Assembly (NCBI RefSeq): GCF_903819215.1
Contig: NZ_CAIJCT010000010.1
DNA: 64,000 bases
Reading direction: 5' to 3' (one strand)
DNA from: Aedoeadaptatus coxii
Lineage (GTDB): Bacteria; Bacillota; Clostridia; Tissierellales; Peptoniphilaceae
In this document: positions 1-8,644 of the stretch, piece by piece
How the letters are laid out: each line of letters starts with the position of its first letter
How positions within the stretch are numbered: position 1 is the stretch's first letter
Notes under the pieces: generated by a model
The model's database searches: none
What the model was told of the DNA's origin: nothing
Seen by the model: the letters and a program-made list of their open reading frames with translations, nothing else
Translations under genes and position numbers: made by a program

Positions 1-156
1 GAAGGTGAAATTTCTTCTCTTAAACGATTCCAAGATGATGCCCGTGAAATCGCTCAAGGCTACGAAGGCGGCTTAATGGTTGAAAACTTCAACGATATTC
101 AAGTCAATGACTTACTTGAATGCTTTATTGAAAAAGAAATAAAGAAGGAACTGTAA
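1..156 (+). CDS. infB: Translation initiation factor IF-2, C-terminal end (partial)
   Basis: The frame is open from the first base of the window and ends in TAA, leaving the last 51 residues of a larger protein. The segment with GYEGGLMVENF followed by a short acidic/basic tail matches the C-terminal beta-barrel of IF-2, the GTPase that places initiator tRNA on the 30S subunit. The next gene is rbfA, and infB-rbfA is a widely conserved order, which supports the call. Stop and next start abut (TAAATG). The G domain lies outside the window and cannot be checked. Confidence 0.9.
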   Translation, partial: EGEISSLKRFQDDAREIAQGYEGGLMVENFNDIQVNDLLECFIEKEIKKEL

Positions 157-519
157 ATGAAAGATAAGAGAGTACATCGCATATCAGAGGAAGTGAAAAG
201 AGAGCTTTCCGAGATCATTCAAACAAAATTGAAAGATCCCAGAATTCCACCCTTAACCAGCGTATCCTATGTGTCGATTACCCGCGATCTTTCCTTTGCC
301 TATGCCGGAATTTCGATCTTTGGAGAAGATGATCAAAAGAAAGACGCCATCGACGGCCTGGAAAGCGCGAAGGGCTTTATAAAAATGGAACTTGGCAAGC
401 GTCTAAAGCTTCGAGCTATGCCGGAAATTATTTTCGAACTTGATGAAAGTATTGAAAAAGGCATGGAACTTCAACAAACTATTGATAATTTGAGAAAAAT
501 GGAGCACGACGGTGAGTGA
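157..519 (+). CDS. rbfA: Ribosome-binding factor A
   Basis: RbfA binds the free 30S subunit near helix 1 of 16S rRNA and is needed for late 30S maturation. The 120 residues fit the family length. The start has the typical basic helix (RISEEVKRELSEII, about residues 8-21), followed by DPR and the KH-like beta strands (TSVSYVSITRDLSFAYAGIS, about 34-53). ATG directly follows the infB stop, and the 3' end overlaps nrnA by 8 bases, so translation is probably coupled across infB-rbfA-nrnA. Confidence 0.95.
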   Translation: MKDKRVHRISEEVKRELSEIIQTKLKDPRIPPLTSVSYVSITRDLSFAYAGISIFGEDDQKKDAIDGLESAKGFIKMELGKRLKLRAMPEIIFELDESIEKGMELQQTIDNLRKMEHDGE

Positions 520-1501
520 TCTACAAAAATTCAGCTTATCTCTATCGAAAAAAATTGAAGATGCAAAAGATATCGCTATTATTTCCCATGTAAGCCCTGA
601 TGGTGATAATCTGGGAAGCTTGGAAGGCATGTATGGCTACCTGGAATCTACGGGAAAGAACTTCACGTATATCGGAAACGATTCTGTACCGGCGGATTTT
701 GCTTTTTTGCCTTCGACGAAACATCGCATCGACATTGATACCTTACAAGGAAAGGTTTTTGATCTCGTCATTGCCCTGGACTCTTCCGATATCCATCGTT
801 TCGGAAAAGCGGGAGAGGCTATCGTGCAATCGGCGAAATGCACGGCGAACATTGATCACCATTTAAGCAATACACTTTACGGAGATTTAAATTACGTTGT
901 ACCGAGTGCAACTTCTACAGGGGAAGTTCTATTTACTGTTTTAGAAAGCCTAAATGCTCGTTTTACAGCCAATATGGCTACCGGGTTATATACCGCCATC
1001 TCGACAGATACGGGAAGCTTTCAGTACGACAGCGTTAACGGGAACACCCATCGCATCATCGCTAAACTTTACGACTATGGTTGCGACCACAATATAGTCG
1101 TTCAATCGGTGTACCAATCGCGCTCTCGAGAAAAGCTTGCCTTAATGACAAGGGTGTTATCGCGTATAGAATTCCTGGCTGACGGAAAAGTTGCAATGGC
1201 AGCATGTACCCTTGAAGACTTGAAAAAATCAGGAGCTCCCTCAGAGGATACTGAGGGTATCGTCGAACAAATTCGAAACATTGAAGGCGTTGAAATGGCG
1301 ATTTTCTTAAAGGAAAAAGAAGATGAAGTTAAGCTTTCTTTCCGATCAAAATCCTATTTGAACTGCACTGAGTTTGCAGGGGCGTTTGGCGGAGGAGGCC
1401 ACATTCGAGCCTCCGGAGCCTCAGCTTCCATGACATTAAGTGAAGTTGAAGAGAAGATTAAAAAACTTCTCGAAGAAAAAATGGAACTGATTCGATCATG
1501 A
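512..1501 (+). CDS. nrnA: DHH-family oligoribonuclease / pAp phosphatase (NrnA)
   Basis: NrnA degrades oligoribonucleotides of 2-5 nt and removes the 3' phosphate of pAp. It belongs to the DHH/DHHA1 phosphoesterases. Metal-binding motifs are visible in order: SPDGDN (D30, D32), ALDSSD, NIDHHLSN (the DHH motif) and the C-terminal DHHA1 glycine-rich GGGGHIRASG. Length is 329 residues, normal for the family. The start is GTG inside the end of rbfA. The stop overlaps the truB ATG by four bases (ATGA). The rbfA-nrnA-truB order is typical of Firmicutes. Confidence 0.94.
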   Translation: MSDLQKFSLSLSKKIEDAKDIAIISHVSPDGDNLGSLEGMYGYLESTGKNFTYIGNDSVPADFAFLPSTKHRIDIDTLQGKVFDLVIALDSSDIHRFGKAGEAIVQSAKCTANIDHHLSNTLYGDLNYVVPSATSTGEVLFTVLESLNARFTANMATGLYTAISTDTGSFQYDSVNGNTHRIIAKLYDYGCDHNIVVQSVYQSRSREKLALMTRVLSRIEFLADGKVAMAACTLEDLKKSGAPSEDTEGIVEQIRNIEGVEMAIFLKEKEDEVKLSFRSKSYLNCTEFAGAFGGGGHIRASGASASMTLSEVEEKIKKLLEEKMELIRS

Positions 1502-2373
1502 ACGGTGTAGTTCTCGTAGATAAACCAAAGGGCATTACCTCATTCGATGTCGTTCATCGAATACGCCGCTTATATCACATGAAGCAAGTCGGCCATACGG
1601 GGACGTTAGACCCCATGGCAACCGGCTTGCTTCCTATTTGTATCGGAAAAGCTACTAAAATCGCCGATTACGTTGCCGATAATCGAAAAGCATATGTAGC
1701 CCACGCCATAAGAGGAATTCGCACCGATACATTCGACATTTCCGGTGTCATTTTTGCAAACAGTGCAAAAGAGATTCCGAAAAATTTGGAACCTGTTTTA
1801 GATCATTTTCGAGGTGAACAATTACAACTTCCCCCAATGCATTCGGCATTAAAATATAAGGGCCGAAAATTGTATGAATATGCTCGACGCGGAATTTGCG
1901 TTCCCCGTAAAGAAAGACCCATTACGGTTTCGTGCCTTAAACTTTTGGATCACGATGACAACGGCATCTCATTGGAAGCTGAGGTGTCTTCAGGCACATA
2001 TATTCGCACGCTGATAGATGACATAGGCGTGGCGTCGGGTTGTTATTTCACGATGGACAGTTTAAGGCGTATTTCCGTAGGTAGTGAGACCATCGCGAAC
2101 GCACATACGCTAGCCGAGATTGAATCGATGAGCAATGACGAAAGACAAAGTATCTTAATTCCTATGGATCGCCTTTTAGATCATATCCCTGAAATTTGTT
2201 TACCGCTACATCGCAAAAAGCCTATGTTAAACGGAATGTCCAGTCGAGTTCATTTTCAAATTGAAGAGGCAGCGATGTACCGTATTTATACGGGGGGAGA
2301 TTTTATCGGAATAGGAACTGTCACAGGGAGTGGGGAAGAAAAAGAGTTGCACATTAAGAAGGTATTATATTGA
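1498..2373 (+). CDS. truB: tRNA pseudouridine-55 synthase
   Basis: TruB converts U55 in the T-loop of tRNAs to pseudouridine. The N-terminal LVDKPKGITSFD block and the catalytic GHTGTLDPMATG motif (nucleophile D38) are intact. The motif SSGTYIRTLIDD, typical of the family, lies near residue 165. Length is 291 residues; the C-terminal end is less conserved and could hold a short PUA-like region. The start overlaps the nrnA stop and the stop lies 7 bases before ribF. Confidence 0.95.
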   Translation: MNGVVLVDKPKGITSFDVVHRIRRLYHMKQVGHTGTLDPMATGLLPICIGKATKIADYVADNRKAYVAHAIRGIRTDTFDISGVIFANSAKEIPKNLEPVLDHFRGEQLQLPPMHSALKYKGRKLYEYARRGICVPRKERPITVSCLKLLDHDDNGISLEAEVSSGTYIRTLIDDIGVASGCYFTMDSLRRISVGSETIANAHTLAEIESMSNDERQSILIPMDRLLDHIPEICLPLHRKKPMLNGMSSRVHFQIEEAAMYRIYTGGDFIGIGTVTGSGEEKELHIKKVLY

Positions 2374-2380
2374 GGTGCTT

Positions 2381-3322
2381 ATGGAGCTTTTAGAAGTCGA
2401 TTTAGAATCTAATATTTCCAAAAATACGGCCATTGCCCTTGGTAATTTTGATGGAATTCACCTCGGTCATCGTGCTTTGTTAGATGAAGTTGTCACCATG
2501 GCGAAATCCTTAGGTTGTCCTTCATCTGTTTTGATTTTTAAAAATCACACTAAAAATCTTACAGAAGGTATCTCACAGAAGCTTTTGACGTCTCGCACGC
2601 AAAAATACGACATCTTCGAAAAAGCAGGGATCGATGTCATTTATGAAATGAATTTTGATGAACAGATCATGCACTTGAGCCCTACTGAATTTATAAATCG
2701 TTTTTTAGCCGATCACTTAAAGGTTAAAGGCATTGTCGTAGGTTATGATTATCGCTTCGGTTATAAAGCAAGGGGAACTGTTAGAGAATTAGAGGAACTA
2801 TGTGCCGATCTAAAGATCCGACTTGCTGTAAAAGATGCGGTCACCTATGAAGGGGAGGTTATATCCTCCACACGTATTCGCCGGGCGATAAAAGACGGAG
2901 AGCCTGAACTTGCTCACCATCTTTTGGGCAGGCCTTTCAGTATCGAAGGAACCGTTATAAAGGGGAAGCAGTTAGGTCGCACAATCGGCATTCCAACAGC
3001 CAATTTGCTTCTAAATACACACTATGTGACGCCGAAATTCGGTGTTTATTTAGCGAAAGTATATGTAGAGGGGCGCTCTTACTACGCAGCTACTAATATC
3101 GGAACCAATCCCACCTTCAATGAAAATGAAATAAAAGTCGAGTCTTATCTCTATGATTTCGAAGGGGACAGCCTCTACGGAAAAAGAATGGAAGTATCTC
3201 TTCTTAGGTTTATTCGACCTGAAATTACGTTTAAAAGCGTAGAAGACTTGAAGGTGAAAATGGACAAAGACCTCGATAATATGCGACAAGAAATTCAGAG
3301 AATGAATTTACAAAGTCATTAG
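2381..3322 (+). CDS. ribF: Bifunctional riboflavin kinase / FAD synthetase
   Basis: RibF makes FMN from riboflavin and then FAD. The N-terminal nucleotidyltransferase domain has GNFDGIHLGH near residue 20, and an SSTRIRRAI block near residue 165. The C-terminal flavokinase domain has GRTIGIPTANL. The frame extends further 5', but the ATG at 2381 sits just after a GAGGTG ribosome site overlapping the truB stop, so this start (313 residues) is preferred over the GTG inside truB. The 3' end carries the rpsO promoter. Confidence 0.94.
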   Translation: MELLEVDLESNISKNTAIALGNFDGIHLGHRALLDEVVTMAKSLGCPSSVLIFKNHTKNLTEGISQKLLTSRTQKYDIFEKAGIDVIYEMNFDEQIMHLSPTEFINRFLADHLKVKGIVVGYDYRFGYKARGTVRELEELCADLKIRLAVKDAVTYEGEVISSTRIRRAIKDGEPELAHHLLGRPFSIEGTVIKGKQLGRTIGIPTANLLLNTHYVTPKFGVYLAKVYVEGRSYYAATNIGTNPTFNENEIKVESYLYDFEGDSLYGKRMEVSLLRFIRPEITFKSVEDLKVKMDKDLDNMRQEIQRMNLQSH

Positions 3323-3335
3323 ATCATGTTAAAAT
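3307..3335 (+). promoter_or_regulatory. Promoter of rpsO
   Basis: A TTTACA -35 (3307-3312), a 17-base spacer and a TAAAAT -10 (3330-3335) preceded by TGT form a good sigma-A promoter with extended -10. It overlaps the end of ribF and would start transcription near 3342, giving rpsO a 5' leader of about 77 bases. Confidence 0.6.
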
Positions 3336-3358
3336 ATAAAAGAATATTTTAGTTTAGC

Positions 3359-3397
3359 TCGGTTTTGCGTTCCTCGACGCTTACTTAGTTAAACCGA
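3359..3397 (+). promoter_or_regulatory. Structured 5' leader of rpsO, possible S15 autoregulatory site
   Basis: The leader holds nested inverted repeats: an outer TCGGTTT/AAACCGA pair (3359-3365 with 3391-3397) enclosing an inner GCGT/ACGC pair (3367-3370 with 3377-3380). It ends about 20 bases before the AGGAGG ribosome site. S15 is known to repress its own mRNA through structured leaders in several bacteria, with unrelated folds in different lineages. No match to a known fold is claimed. Confidence 0.4.
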
Positions 3398-3418
3398 ATA
3401 AAGTTTTAGGAGGAAATT

Positions 3419-3685
3419 ATGTTATCTAAAGAACAAAAGCAAGCCATCATTAAAGAATATCAACGCGAAGAAGGAGACACAGGTTCTCCGGAAGTTCAAG
3501 TTGCTATTTTAACGCACACCATCAATACGTTAAACGAACACTTGAAAGAACATAAAAAAGACCACCACTCTCGTAGAGGTCTTTTGAAAATGGTAGGTAA
3601 GAGAAGAAACTTACTTCGCTATTTGAAAAATAAAGATGTCGAACGCTATAGAACGTTAATCGAACGTCTTAGCATTAGAGGATAA
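3419..3685 (+). CDS. rpsO: 30S ribosomal protein S15
   Basis: S15 binds 16S rRNA in the central domain and is a primary assembly protein. The 88 residues are the standard length. The conserved block GDTGSPEVQVAILT lies near residue 19, with the rRNA-contacting HKKDHHSRRGLL near residue 42. ATG follows a strong AGGAGG site. The gene has its own promoter and a strong terminator, so it is probably a single-gene transcript with partial read-through into pnp; rpsO-pnp order is nearly universal. Confidence 0.98.
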   Translation: MLSKEQKQAIIKEYQREEGDTGSPEVQVAILTHTINTLNEHLKEHKKDHHSRRGLLKMVGKRRNLLRYLKNKDVERYRTLIERLSIRG

Positions 3686-3695
3686 GAAATTACTG

Positions 3696-3721
3696 AAGAG
3701 CGGGCAACCGCTCTTTCTTTA
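3696..3721 (+). terminator. Terminator after rpsO
   Basis: An 8-bp stem (AAGAGCGG with CCGCTCTT) closes a GCAA loop at 3704-3707 and runs into a T-rich tail. It lies between rpsO and the pnp ribosome site. Confidence 0.85.
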
Positions 3722-3738
3722 TAAGGAAAGAGAGTGAC

Positions 3739-5856
3739 ATGGAAAAGTCGTTTACTACATTATTAAACGGTGTACCTTTAACCGTTGAAATCGGAAAAGT
3801 TGCAAAACAGGCCAATGGCGCTTGCTGGATTAAACAAGGCGATAGCGTGGTGCTTGTAACGGCCACCGCCTCCACAAAAGCGAAGGAAGGAGCCGACTTC
3901 CTTCCCCTTAGCTGTGATTATGAGGAAAAATACTACGCCTCTGGTAAAATTCCCGGCGGTTTTAATAAACGTGAAGGCCGCCCGGGTACCAATGCCATTT
4001 TGACGAGCCGCTTGATCGATCGTCCCATTCGTCCTCTTTTCCCGGACGATTTTCACCATAGTTTACAGGTCACGGCTACCGTCTTAAGTTATGATCCCGA
4101 TTATCCTACGGATATCTTAGCTATGATCGGTTCTTCCATCGCCTTGTCGATTTCAGATATTCCCTTCCAAGGACCGACTGGTTCCGTGCGTATCGGTATG
4201 AAAGACGATAAGTTTATTTTAAATCCATCCGTAGACGATCAAAAGGATTCGGATCTAAACCTTGCAGTTTCGGGAACCAAAGGCGCTATCATGATGGTAG
4301 AAGCTGAAGTTAATCTTTTAAGTGAAGATGTCGTCCTGGACGCCATTATGTATGCTCATGATGAAATTAAAAAGATCGTCTCCTTTATTGAAGATATAGT
4401 TTCTGAAGTAGGGCGAGAAAAAATGGATTATGATCGCCTCGAAATCGATAAAGCGTACGAAGAAAAAATTAGCGGAATGGTTTACGGCAAAATCGAAAAA
4501 GCATTGCGTATCGCCGACAAAACGGAGCAAGGTCATGCCCTCGGCCTCATTAAAGACGAACTTGTAGCGAATCTTGAAGAAGAGGAAGATTACCGAGACG
4601 TTCAGGTAAATGAAATTTTCGAGTCTTTTACTCAAGAGATTTTCAAGAAACAAATTCTCGTCGAAGGCGTTCGGAGTGACGGCAGATCCTTTACGCAAAT
4701 TCGTCCCTTATCCTCTGAAGTCGGTTTGTTACCGCGAGCACACGGCAGTGCCCTGTTCACACGCGGTCAAACCCAAGCGCTCACATCCGTAACATTAGCC
4801 GCACTTACGGAGGGACAAATCATCGATGGTCTCGATCCGGAATATACGAAACGCTATGTACATCACTATAATTTCCCCTCTTACTCCGTCGGAGAGACAC
4901 GTCCTCCGAGAAGCCCGGGACGTCGGGAAATCGGACACGGTAATCTCGCCGAGCGTGCCCTCATACCCGTTCTACCCACAGAAGAAGAATTCCCCTATTA
5001 TATTCGCGTCGTCAATGAGATCTTGGAATCCAACGGTTCATCTTCTCAAGCGAGCATTTGCGGCTCCACTTTAGCCCTTATGGATGCAGGCGTTCCCATT
5101 CATGATCCGGTAGCAGGTATTGCCATGGGCCTTATCGACAATGGCGACAACCCCGTAATCTTAACGGATATTCAAGGCTTGGAAGACCACTACGGCGACA
5201 TGGACTTTAAAGTTGCCGGCACGAGAGACGGAATCACGGCCCTTCAAATGGATATTAAAATCGACGGCGTCTCCAGAGATATTTTAAAACGCGCTTTAGC
5301 TCAGGCGAAAGATGCGCGTATCGAATTATTAGACCACATTCACGGTACCATTGCCGAACCTCGTGAAGATCTTTCACCCTATGCTCCCCGCATTACAGGC
5401 CTTATGATCGATCCCGAAAAGATCGGTGAAGTCATCGGCAGCGGCGGGAAAGTCATTCATAAAATTACAGAAGAAACCGGCGCTCAAATTGAAATTGAAG
5501 ACGACGGAAGAATTTCTATTATTGCCAACGATGACGGGGCATTAGCTGCTAAAAAGATTATTGAAGACATTGTACACGAACTCGAAGTAGGGGAAGTATT
5601 TGAAGGTACGGTTACAAAAATCGTGGACTTCGGCGCCTTCGTGGAAATTTTATGGCAAAGAGAAGGACTTCTCCACATTTCGAATATCGACCACAAGCGC
5701 ATTAGTCAAGTGGGCGATGTATTAAGCGTCGGCGATAAAGTGAAGGTTAAAGTAATCAATCTCGAACGAGGTAAAATTGGTCTTTCGAGAAAAGCACTTT
5801 TACCAAAACCCGAACGTAAAGATAAAGAAGATAAGCCACAAGACAATAGAGAATAA
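3739..5856 (+). CDS. pnp: Polyribonucleotide nucleotidyltransferase (PNPase)
   Basis: PNPase is a trimeric phosphorolytic 3'-5' exoribonuclease central to mRNA decay; RNase Y, encoded further on, is a usual partner. Two RNase PH-like domains are visible (first about 1-220, second about 310-540 with ICGSTLALMDAGVPI). They are followed by a KH domain (IGSGGKVIHKI near residue 565) and an S1 domain (GTVTKIVDFGAFVEI near residue 625). Length 705 is normal. ATG at 3739 follows AAGGAAAGAGA. Confidence 0.97.
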   Translation: MEKSFTTLLNGVPLTVEIGKVAKQANGACWIKQGDSVVLVTATASTKAKEGADFLPLSCDYEEKYYASGKIPGGFNKREGRPGTNAILTSRLIDRPIRPLFPDDFHHSLQVTATVLSYDPDYPTDILAMIGSSIALSISDIPFQGPTGSVRIGMKDDKFILNPSVDDQKDSDLNLAVSGTKGAIMMVEAEVNLLSEDVVLDAIMYAHDEIKKIVSFIEDIVSEVGREKMDYDRLEIDKAYEEKISGMVYGKIEKALRIADKTEQGHALGLIKDELVANLEEEEDYRDVQVNEIFESFTQEIFKKQILVEGVRSDGRSFTQIRPLSSEVGLLPRAHGSALFTRGQTQALTSVTLAALTEGQIIDGLDPEYTKRYVHHYNFPSYSVGETRPPRSPGRREIGHGNLAERALIPVLPTEEEFPYYIRVVNEILESNGSSSQASICGSTLALMDAGVPIHDPVAGIAMGLIDNGDNPVILTDIQGLEDHYGDMDFKVAGTRDGITALQMDIKIDGVSRDILKRALAQAKDARIELLDHIHGTIAEPREDLSPYAPRITGLMIDPEKIGEVIGSGGKVIHKITEETGAQIEIEDDGRISIIANDDGALAAKKIIEDIVHELEVGEVFEGTVTKIVDFGAFVEILWQREGLLHISNIDHKRISQVGDVLSVGDKVKVKVINLERGKIGLSRKALLPKPERKDKEDKPQDNRE

Positions 5857-5860
5857 GAAT

Positions 5861-5882
5861 AAAACCGCTTCGGCGGTTTTTT
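5861..5882 (+). terminator. Terminator after pnp
   Basis: An 8-bp stem (AAAACCGC/GCGGTTTT) with a stable TTCG loop is followed by a T run, five bases past the pnp stop. The dut ribosome site starts just downstream, so dut is either read through or started from an unseen promoter. Confidence 0.88.
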
Positions 5883-5896
5883 CATATGGAGGAATA

Positions 5897-6340
5897 ATGA
5901 AAGTAAAAGTTTTTAACCAATCCCATCATCCCCTTCCAAGCTACAAAACTGCAGGATCCTGCGGTATGGATCTTCAAGCAAATCTCAAAGAACCGATGAC
6001 ACTCGAACCTTTAGATCGTGTCATGGTGCCGACAGGCTTATTCTTCGAAATTCCCGAAGGAGTGGAGGGTCAAGTGCGCGCAAGAAGCGGCCTCTCCTTA
6101 AAAAAAGGCATCACGACTGTTAACGGCATCGGCACCATCGACAGCGATTATCGCGGAGAGTTAAATGTCCTTTTGGTCAATCTTTCAAAAGAAAGTGTCA
6201 CTATTGAAGACGGCGATCGCATTGCTCAAATCGTCTTTATGCGCTACGAAACCGCTCAATGGGAAGAAGTAGAGGAACAGAGTGATCTTTCTAAAACTGA
6301 TCGGGGAGAGGGAGGATTCGGTCATACGGGCGTGCGCTAA
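5897..6340 (+). CDS. dut: dUTP diphosphatase
   Basis: Trimeric dUTPase hydrolyses dUTP to dUMP, keeping uracil out of DNA and feeding dTMP synthesis. The five family motifs are present: AGSCGMDLQA, RARSGLSLK, the catalytic GTIDSDYRGEL, RIAQIVF, and the C-terminal RGEGGFGHTG that closes over the active site. The frame is open far upstream into pnp, but a GGAGG site at 5888-5892 fixes the start at the ATG at 5897 (147 residues, the usual size). Confidence 0.95.
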   Translation: MKVKVFNQSHHPLPSYKTAGSCGMDLQANLKEPMTLEPLDRVMVPTGLFFEIPEGVEGQVRARSGLSLKKGITTVNGIGTIDSDYRGELNVLLVNLSKESVTIEDGDRIAQIVFMRYETAQWEEVEEQSDLSKTDRGEGGFGHTGVR

Positions 6341-6362
6341 TTCTTTCAGAATCTTGGAATTA

Positions 6363-6371
6363 TGGTATAAT
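6363..6371 (+). promoter_or_regulatory. Extended -10 promoter of ftsK
   Basis: A perfect TATAAT (6366-6371) is preceded by TGG, an extended -10. No good -35 is seen at 16-18 bases; the best is weak (CTTTCA). It lies in the short gap between dut and ftsK and probably starts an ftsK-rimO-pgsA-cinA-recA transcript. Confidence 0.6.
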
Positions 6372-6406
6372 AGAGGCGAACATATATTTGATTAAAGGAG
6401 ATTAAT

Positions 6407-8644
6407 TTGCCTAAAAAAAGAAAAGCCAAGAAAAATAAAAAAAACAACGGCGACGAACAGCGTCCTTATTTAATCGGCGGTTTCCTCGTTATTTTAGCCG
6501 TTTTATCTCTTATTAGTTTATATAGCGACCAAATGGGCCTTTTCGGAGAGTGGACGAGCAGTTCGATTTACTTTCTATTTGGCTCTGTGGCGCCTCTTTT
6601 TTGCGCTCTGCTTTTTATTATCGGCATTTGTATTATCACGGAATGGCCACTTAGTATTAAAGTTAAGTGCTTCATTTTATCGATCGTACTATTTTTAAGT
6701 GGCATGCTTTATTCCTATAATCCTGCTCAACTTCCCCTAACTTGGGGAGAGCGTGTGGAGAATTTTCACCGTCTTCCCGTAGACGGAGGTCTTTTCGGAA
6801 ATCATTTTGCGCGCCTGCTCGTAGGATTTTTAGGTGTACTCGGCAGCCGTCTATTACTTGCCCTTATTACTCTTTTTATCCTTTATCGAATACCGACAAA
6901 GGAACAAAGGGAGCGCTTCCGGATGGGTTTGAAAAATAAAATTGACGACTCTCGTGCGGCCCTTAAAGAATCTAGAAAAGAGCGACCTGCTGTCAAAAAG
7001 TCTAAACCAACGGAAGCACGAAAATCTGTAAAAAAAGAACCTGTCGTTTCAGGCGTGACCGCTTTCCAAAATGACGATCATAAGAAAGAGCCTGTTGTAG
7101 AAATTCGCGATTATATTCCCGAGCGAGAAGAAAAGCCCAAGCGTGTGGAACCTTTGAATGAAACGGAAAAAGAATCTTTTTCGAAAACCATTCAAACGGA
7201 AAATGTCACAAAAGAATATGACTATCCGCCTATATCGCTACTCCATCCCATTGAAGGCAAGCGGGCGGGAAGCAACGAAGATATTCGAAAAAATGCGGCT
7301 ATTATTGAAGAAGTAATGGATAACTTTAATGTAGACTGCCATGTTACCGCCATTAATCGAGGACCGTCTATAACATCTTATGAGCTGGAGCCTGCTCCCG
7401 GAGTTAAAATCAGCCGTATTGTCTCGCTTCACGATAATTTAAGTTTATCCTTGGCAAGTTCCGATATTCGTATCGAAGCACCTATACCGGGGAAAAGTGC
7501 AATTGGTATTGAGGTTCCCAATGCTAAAAAAGAAAGCGTCGGTTTACGGGAGATTATCGAAAGTAAGGCATTTAAGCAATTGGATTCCGCCGTTCCGCTT
7601 TCCCTCGGAAAAGATGTAAGCGGTGAAACGATTATTTCATCTATCGACAAAATGCCACATCTTTTGATCGCCGGGGCCACGGGATCGGGTAAATCCGTAT
7701 GTATCAATTCCATATTAATGGGTATTTTATATAAAGCACCGCCGGAAGAAGTACGTCTCATCTTAATCGACCCGAAAGTCGTCGAACTTGGGATTTACAA
7801 TGGCATTCCACATCTTTTAATCCCCGTCGTAACAGATGCAAAGAAAGCAGCCTTTGCCTTGGCATGGGCAGTAGAAGAAATGGAAAAACGTTACAAAGCC
7901 TTTGCTGAAAACGGCGTTCGCGATATTTCCGGTTATAACGAAAAAATTCGCGGGGAAGACGGCGAAAAAATGCCGAAGATTGTCATCGTAGTCGACGAGT
8001 TGAGCGATCTAATGATGGTAGCTGCAAAAGAAGTAGAAGACTATATTACACGACTTGCCCAAATGGCACGTGCTGCCGGAATTCATCTTATTTTAGCGAC
8101 ACAACGTCCCTCAGTCGATGTTATTACGGGGACGATCAAGGCAAACATTCCGTCGCGCATTGCCTTTTCCGTATCATCATCTATCGATTCAAGAACAATT
8201 TTAGATATGTCCGGAGCGGAACGACTCCTCGGCAAAGGTGACATGCTGTTTTATCCGGGGAGCTATTCCAAACCGAAGCGCGTTCAAGGCGCTTTCGTTT
8301 CCGACAAAGAAGTTGAGCAGGTCTTAAACTTTGTAAAATCGAACGGTAGCGAAATCGAATACGACGAAGAAGCAATGGATACATTGGAAAAGAAAGTAAC
8401 AAAAGCTATTTCCGACGAAGATCCTCTTCTTTACGACGCCATCGATATCGTCTTAAACCAAGAGCAGGCCTCTATTTCATTTTTGCAACGTAAATTAAAA
8501 GTCGGATACGCGCGCGCTGCCAGAATAGTAGATCAAATCGAAGAAATGGGGATTATTGGACCCCACGAAGGTTCAAAACCGAGGAAGTTGCTTATGACCA
8601 AAGAGCAGATAGAAGCCATGAAGGAAGATCAGGAGAATATATGA
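6407..8644 (+). CDS. ftsK: FtsK/SpoIIIE-family DNA translocase
   Basis: Membrane-anchored hexameric pump that moves chromosomal DNA through the closing septum. Four hydrophobic segments lie in about the first 165 residues, then a charged linker (about 165-290), the motor domain with Walker A GATGSGKS and Walker B IVVVDELSDLMM, and a C-terminal winged-helix gamma domain (about 670-745). Length is 745. The start is TTG at 6407, set by AAAGGAG eight bases upstream and a basic N-terminus. The stop overlaps rimO (ATGA). Whether it does septal or sporulation-type work cannot be told from sequence. Confidence 0.95.
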   Translation: MPKKRKAKKNKKNNGDEQRPYLIGGFLVILAVLSLISLYSDQMGLFGEWTSSSIYFLFGSVAPLFCALLFIIGICIITEWPLSIKVKCFILSIVLFLSGMLYSYNPAQLPLTWGERVENFHRLPVDGGLFGNHFARLLVGFLGVLGSRLLLALITLFILYRIPTKEQRERFRMGLKNKIDDSRAALKESRKERPAVKKSKPTEARKSVKKEPVVSGVTAFQNDDHKKEPVVEIRDYIPEREEKPKRVEPLNETEKESFSKTIQTENVTKEYDYPPISLLHPIEGKRAGSNEDIRKNAAIIEEVMDNFNVDCHVTAINRGPSITSYELEPAPGVKISRIVSLHDNLSLSLASSDIRIEAPIPGKSAIGIEVPNAKKESVGLREIIESKAFKQLDSAVPLSLGKDVSGETIISSIDKMPHLLIAGATGSGKSVCINSILMGILYKAPPEEVRLILIDPKVVELGIYNGIPHLLIPVVTDAKKAAFALAWAVEEMEKRYKAFAENGVRDISGYNEKIRGEDGEKMPKIVIVVDELSDLMMVAAKEVEDYITRLAQMARAAGIHLILATQRPSVDVITGTIKANIPSRIAFSVSSSIDSRTILDMSGAERLLGKGDMLFYPGSYSKPKRVQGAFVSDKEVEQVLNFVKSNGSEIEYDEEAMDTLEKKVTKAISDEDPLLYDAIDIVLNQEQASISFLQRKLKVGYARAARIVDQIEEMGIIGPHEGSKPRKLLMTKEQIEAMKEDQENI

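Noticed and set aside
2330..2380. Upstream extension of ribF
   Set aside because: The extra codons lie inside truB and the ribosome site points to the ATG at 2381.
4318..4698. 126-codon minus-strand frame within pnp
   Set aside because: It is antisense to a highly conserved gene, with no start signals and no recognisable product.
5777..5896. Upstream extension of dut into pnp
   Set aside because: It would read through the pnp terminator; the GGAGG site sets the ATG at 5897.
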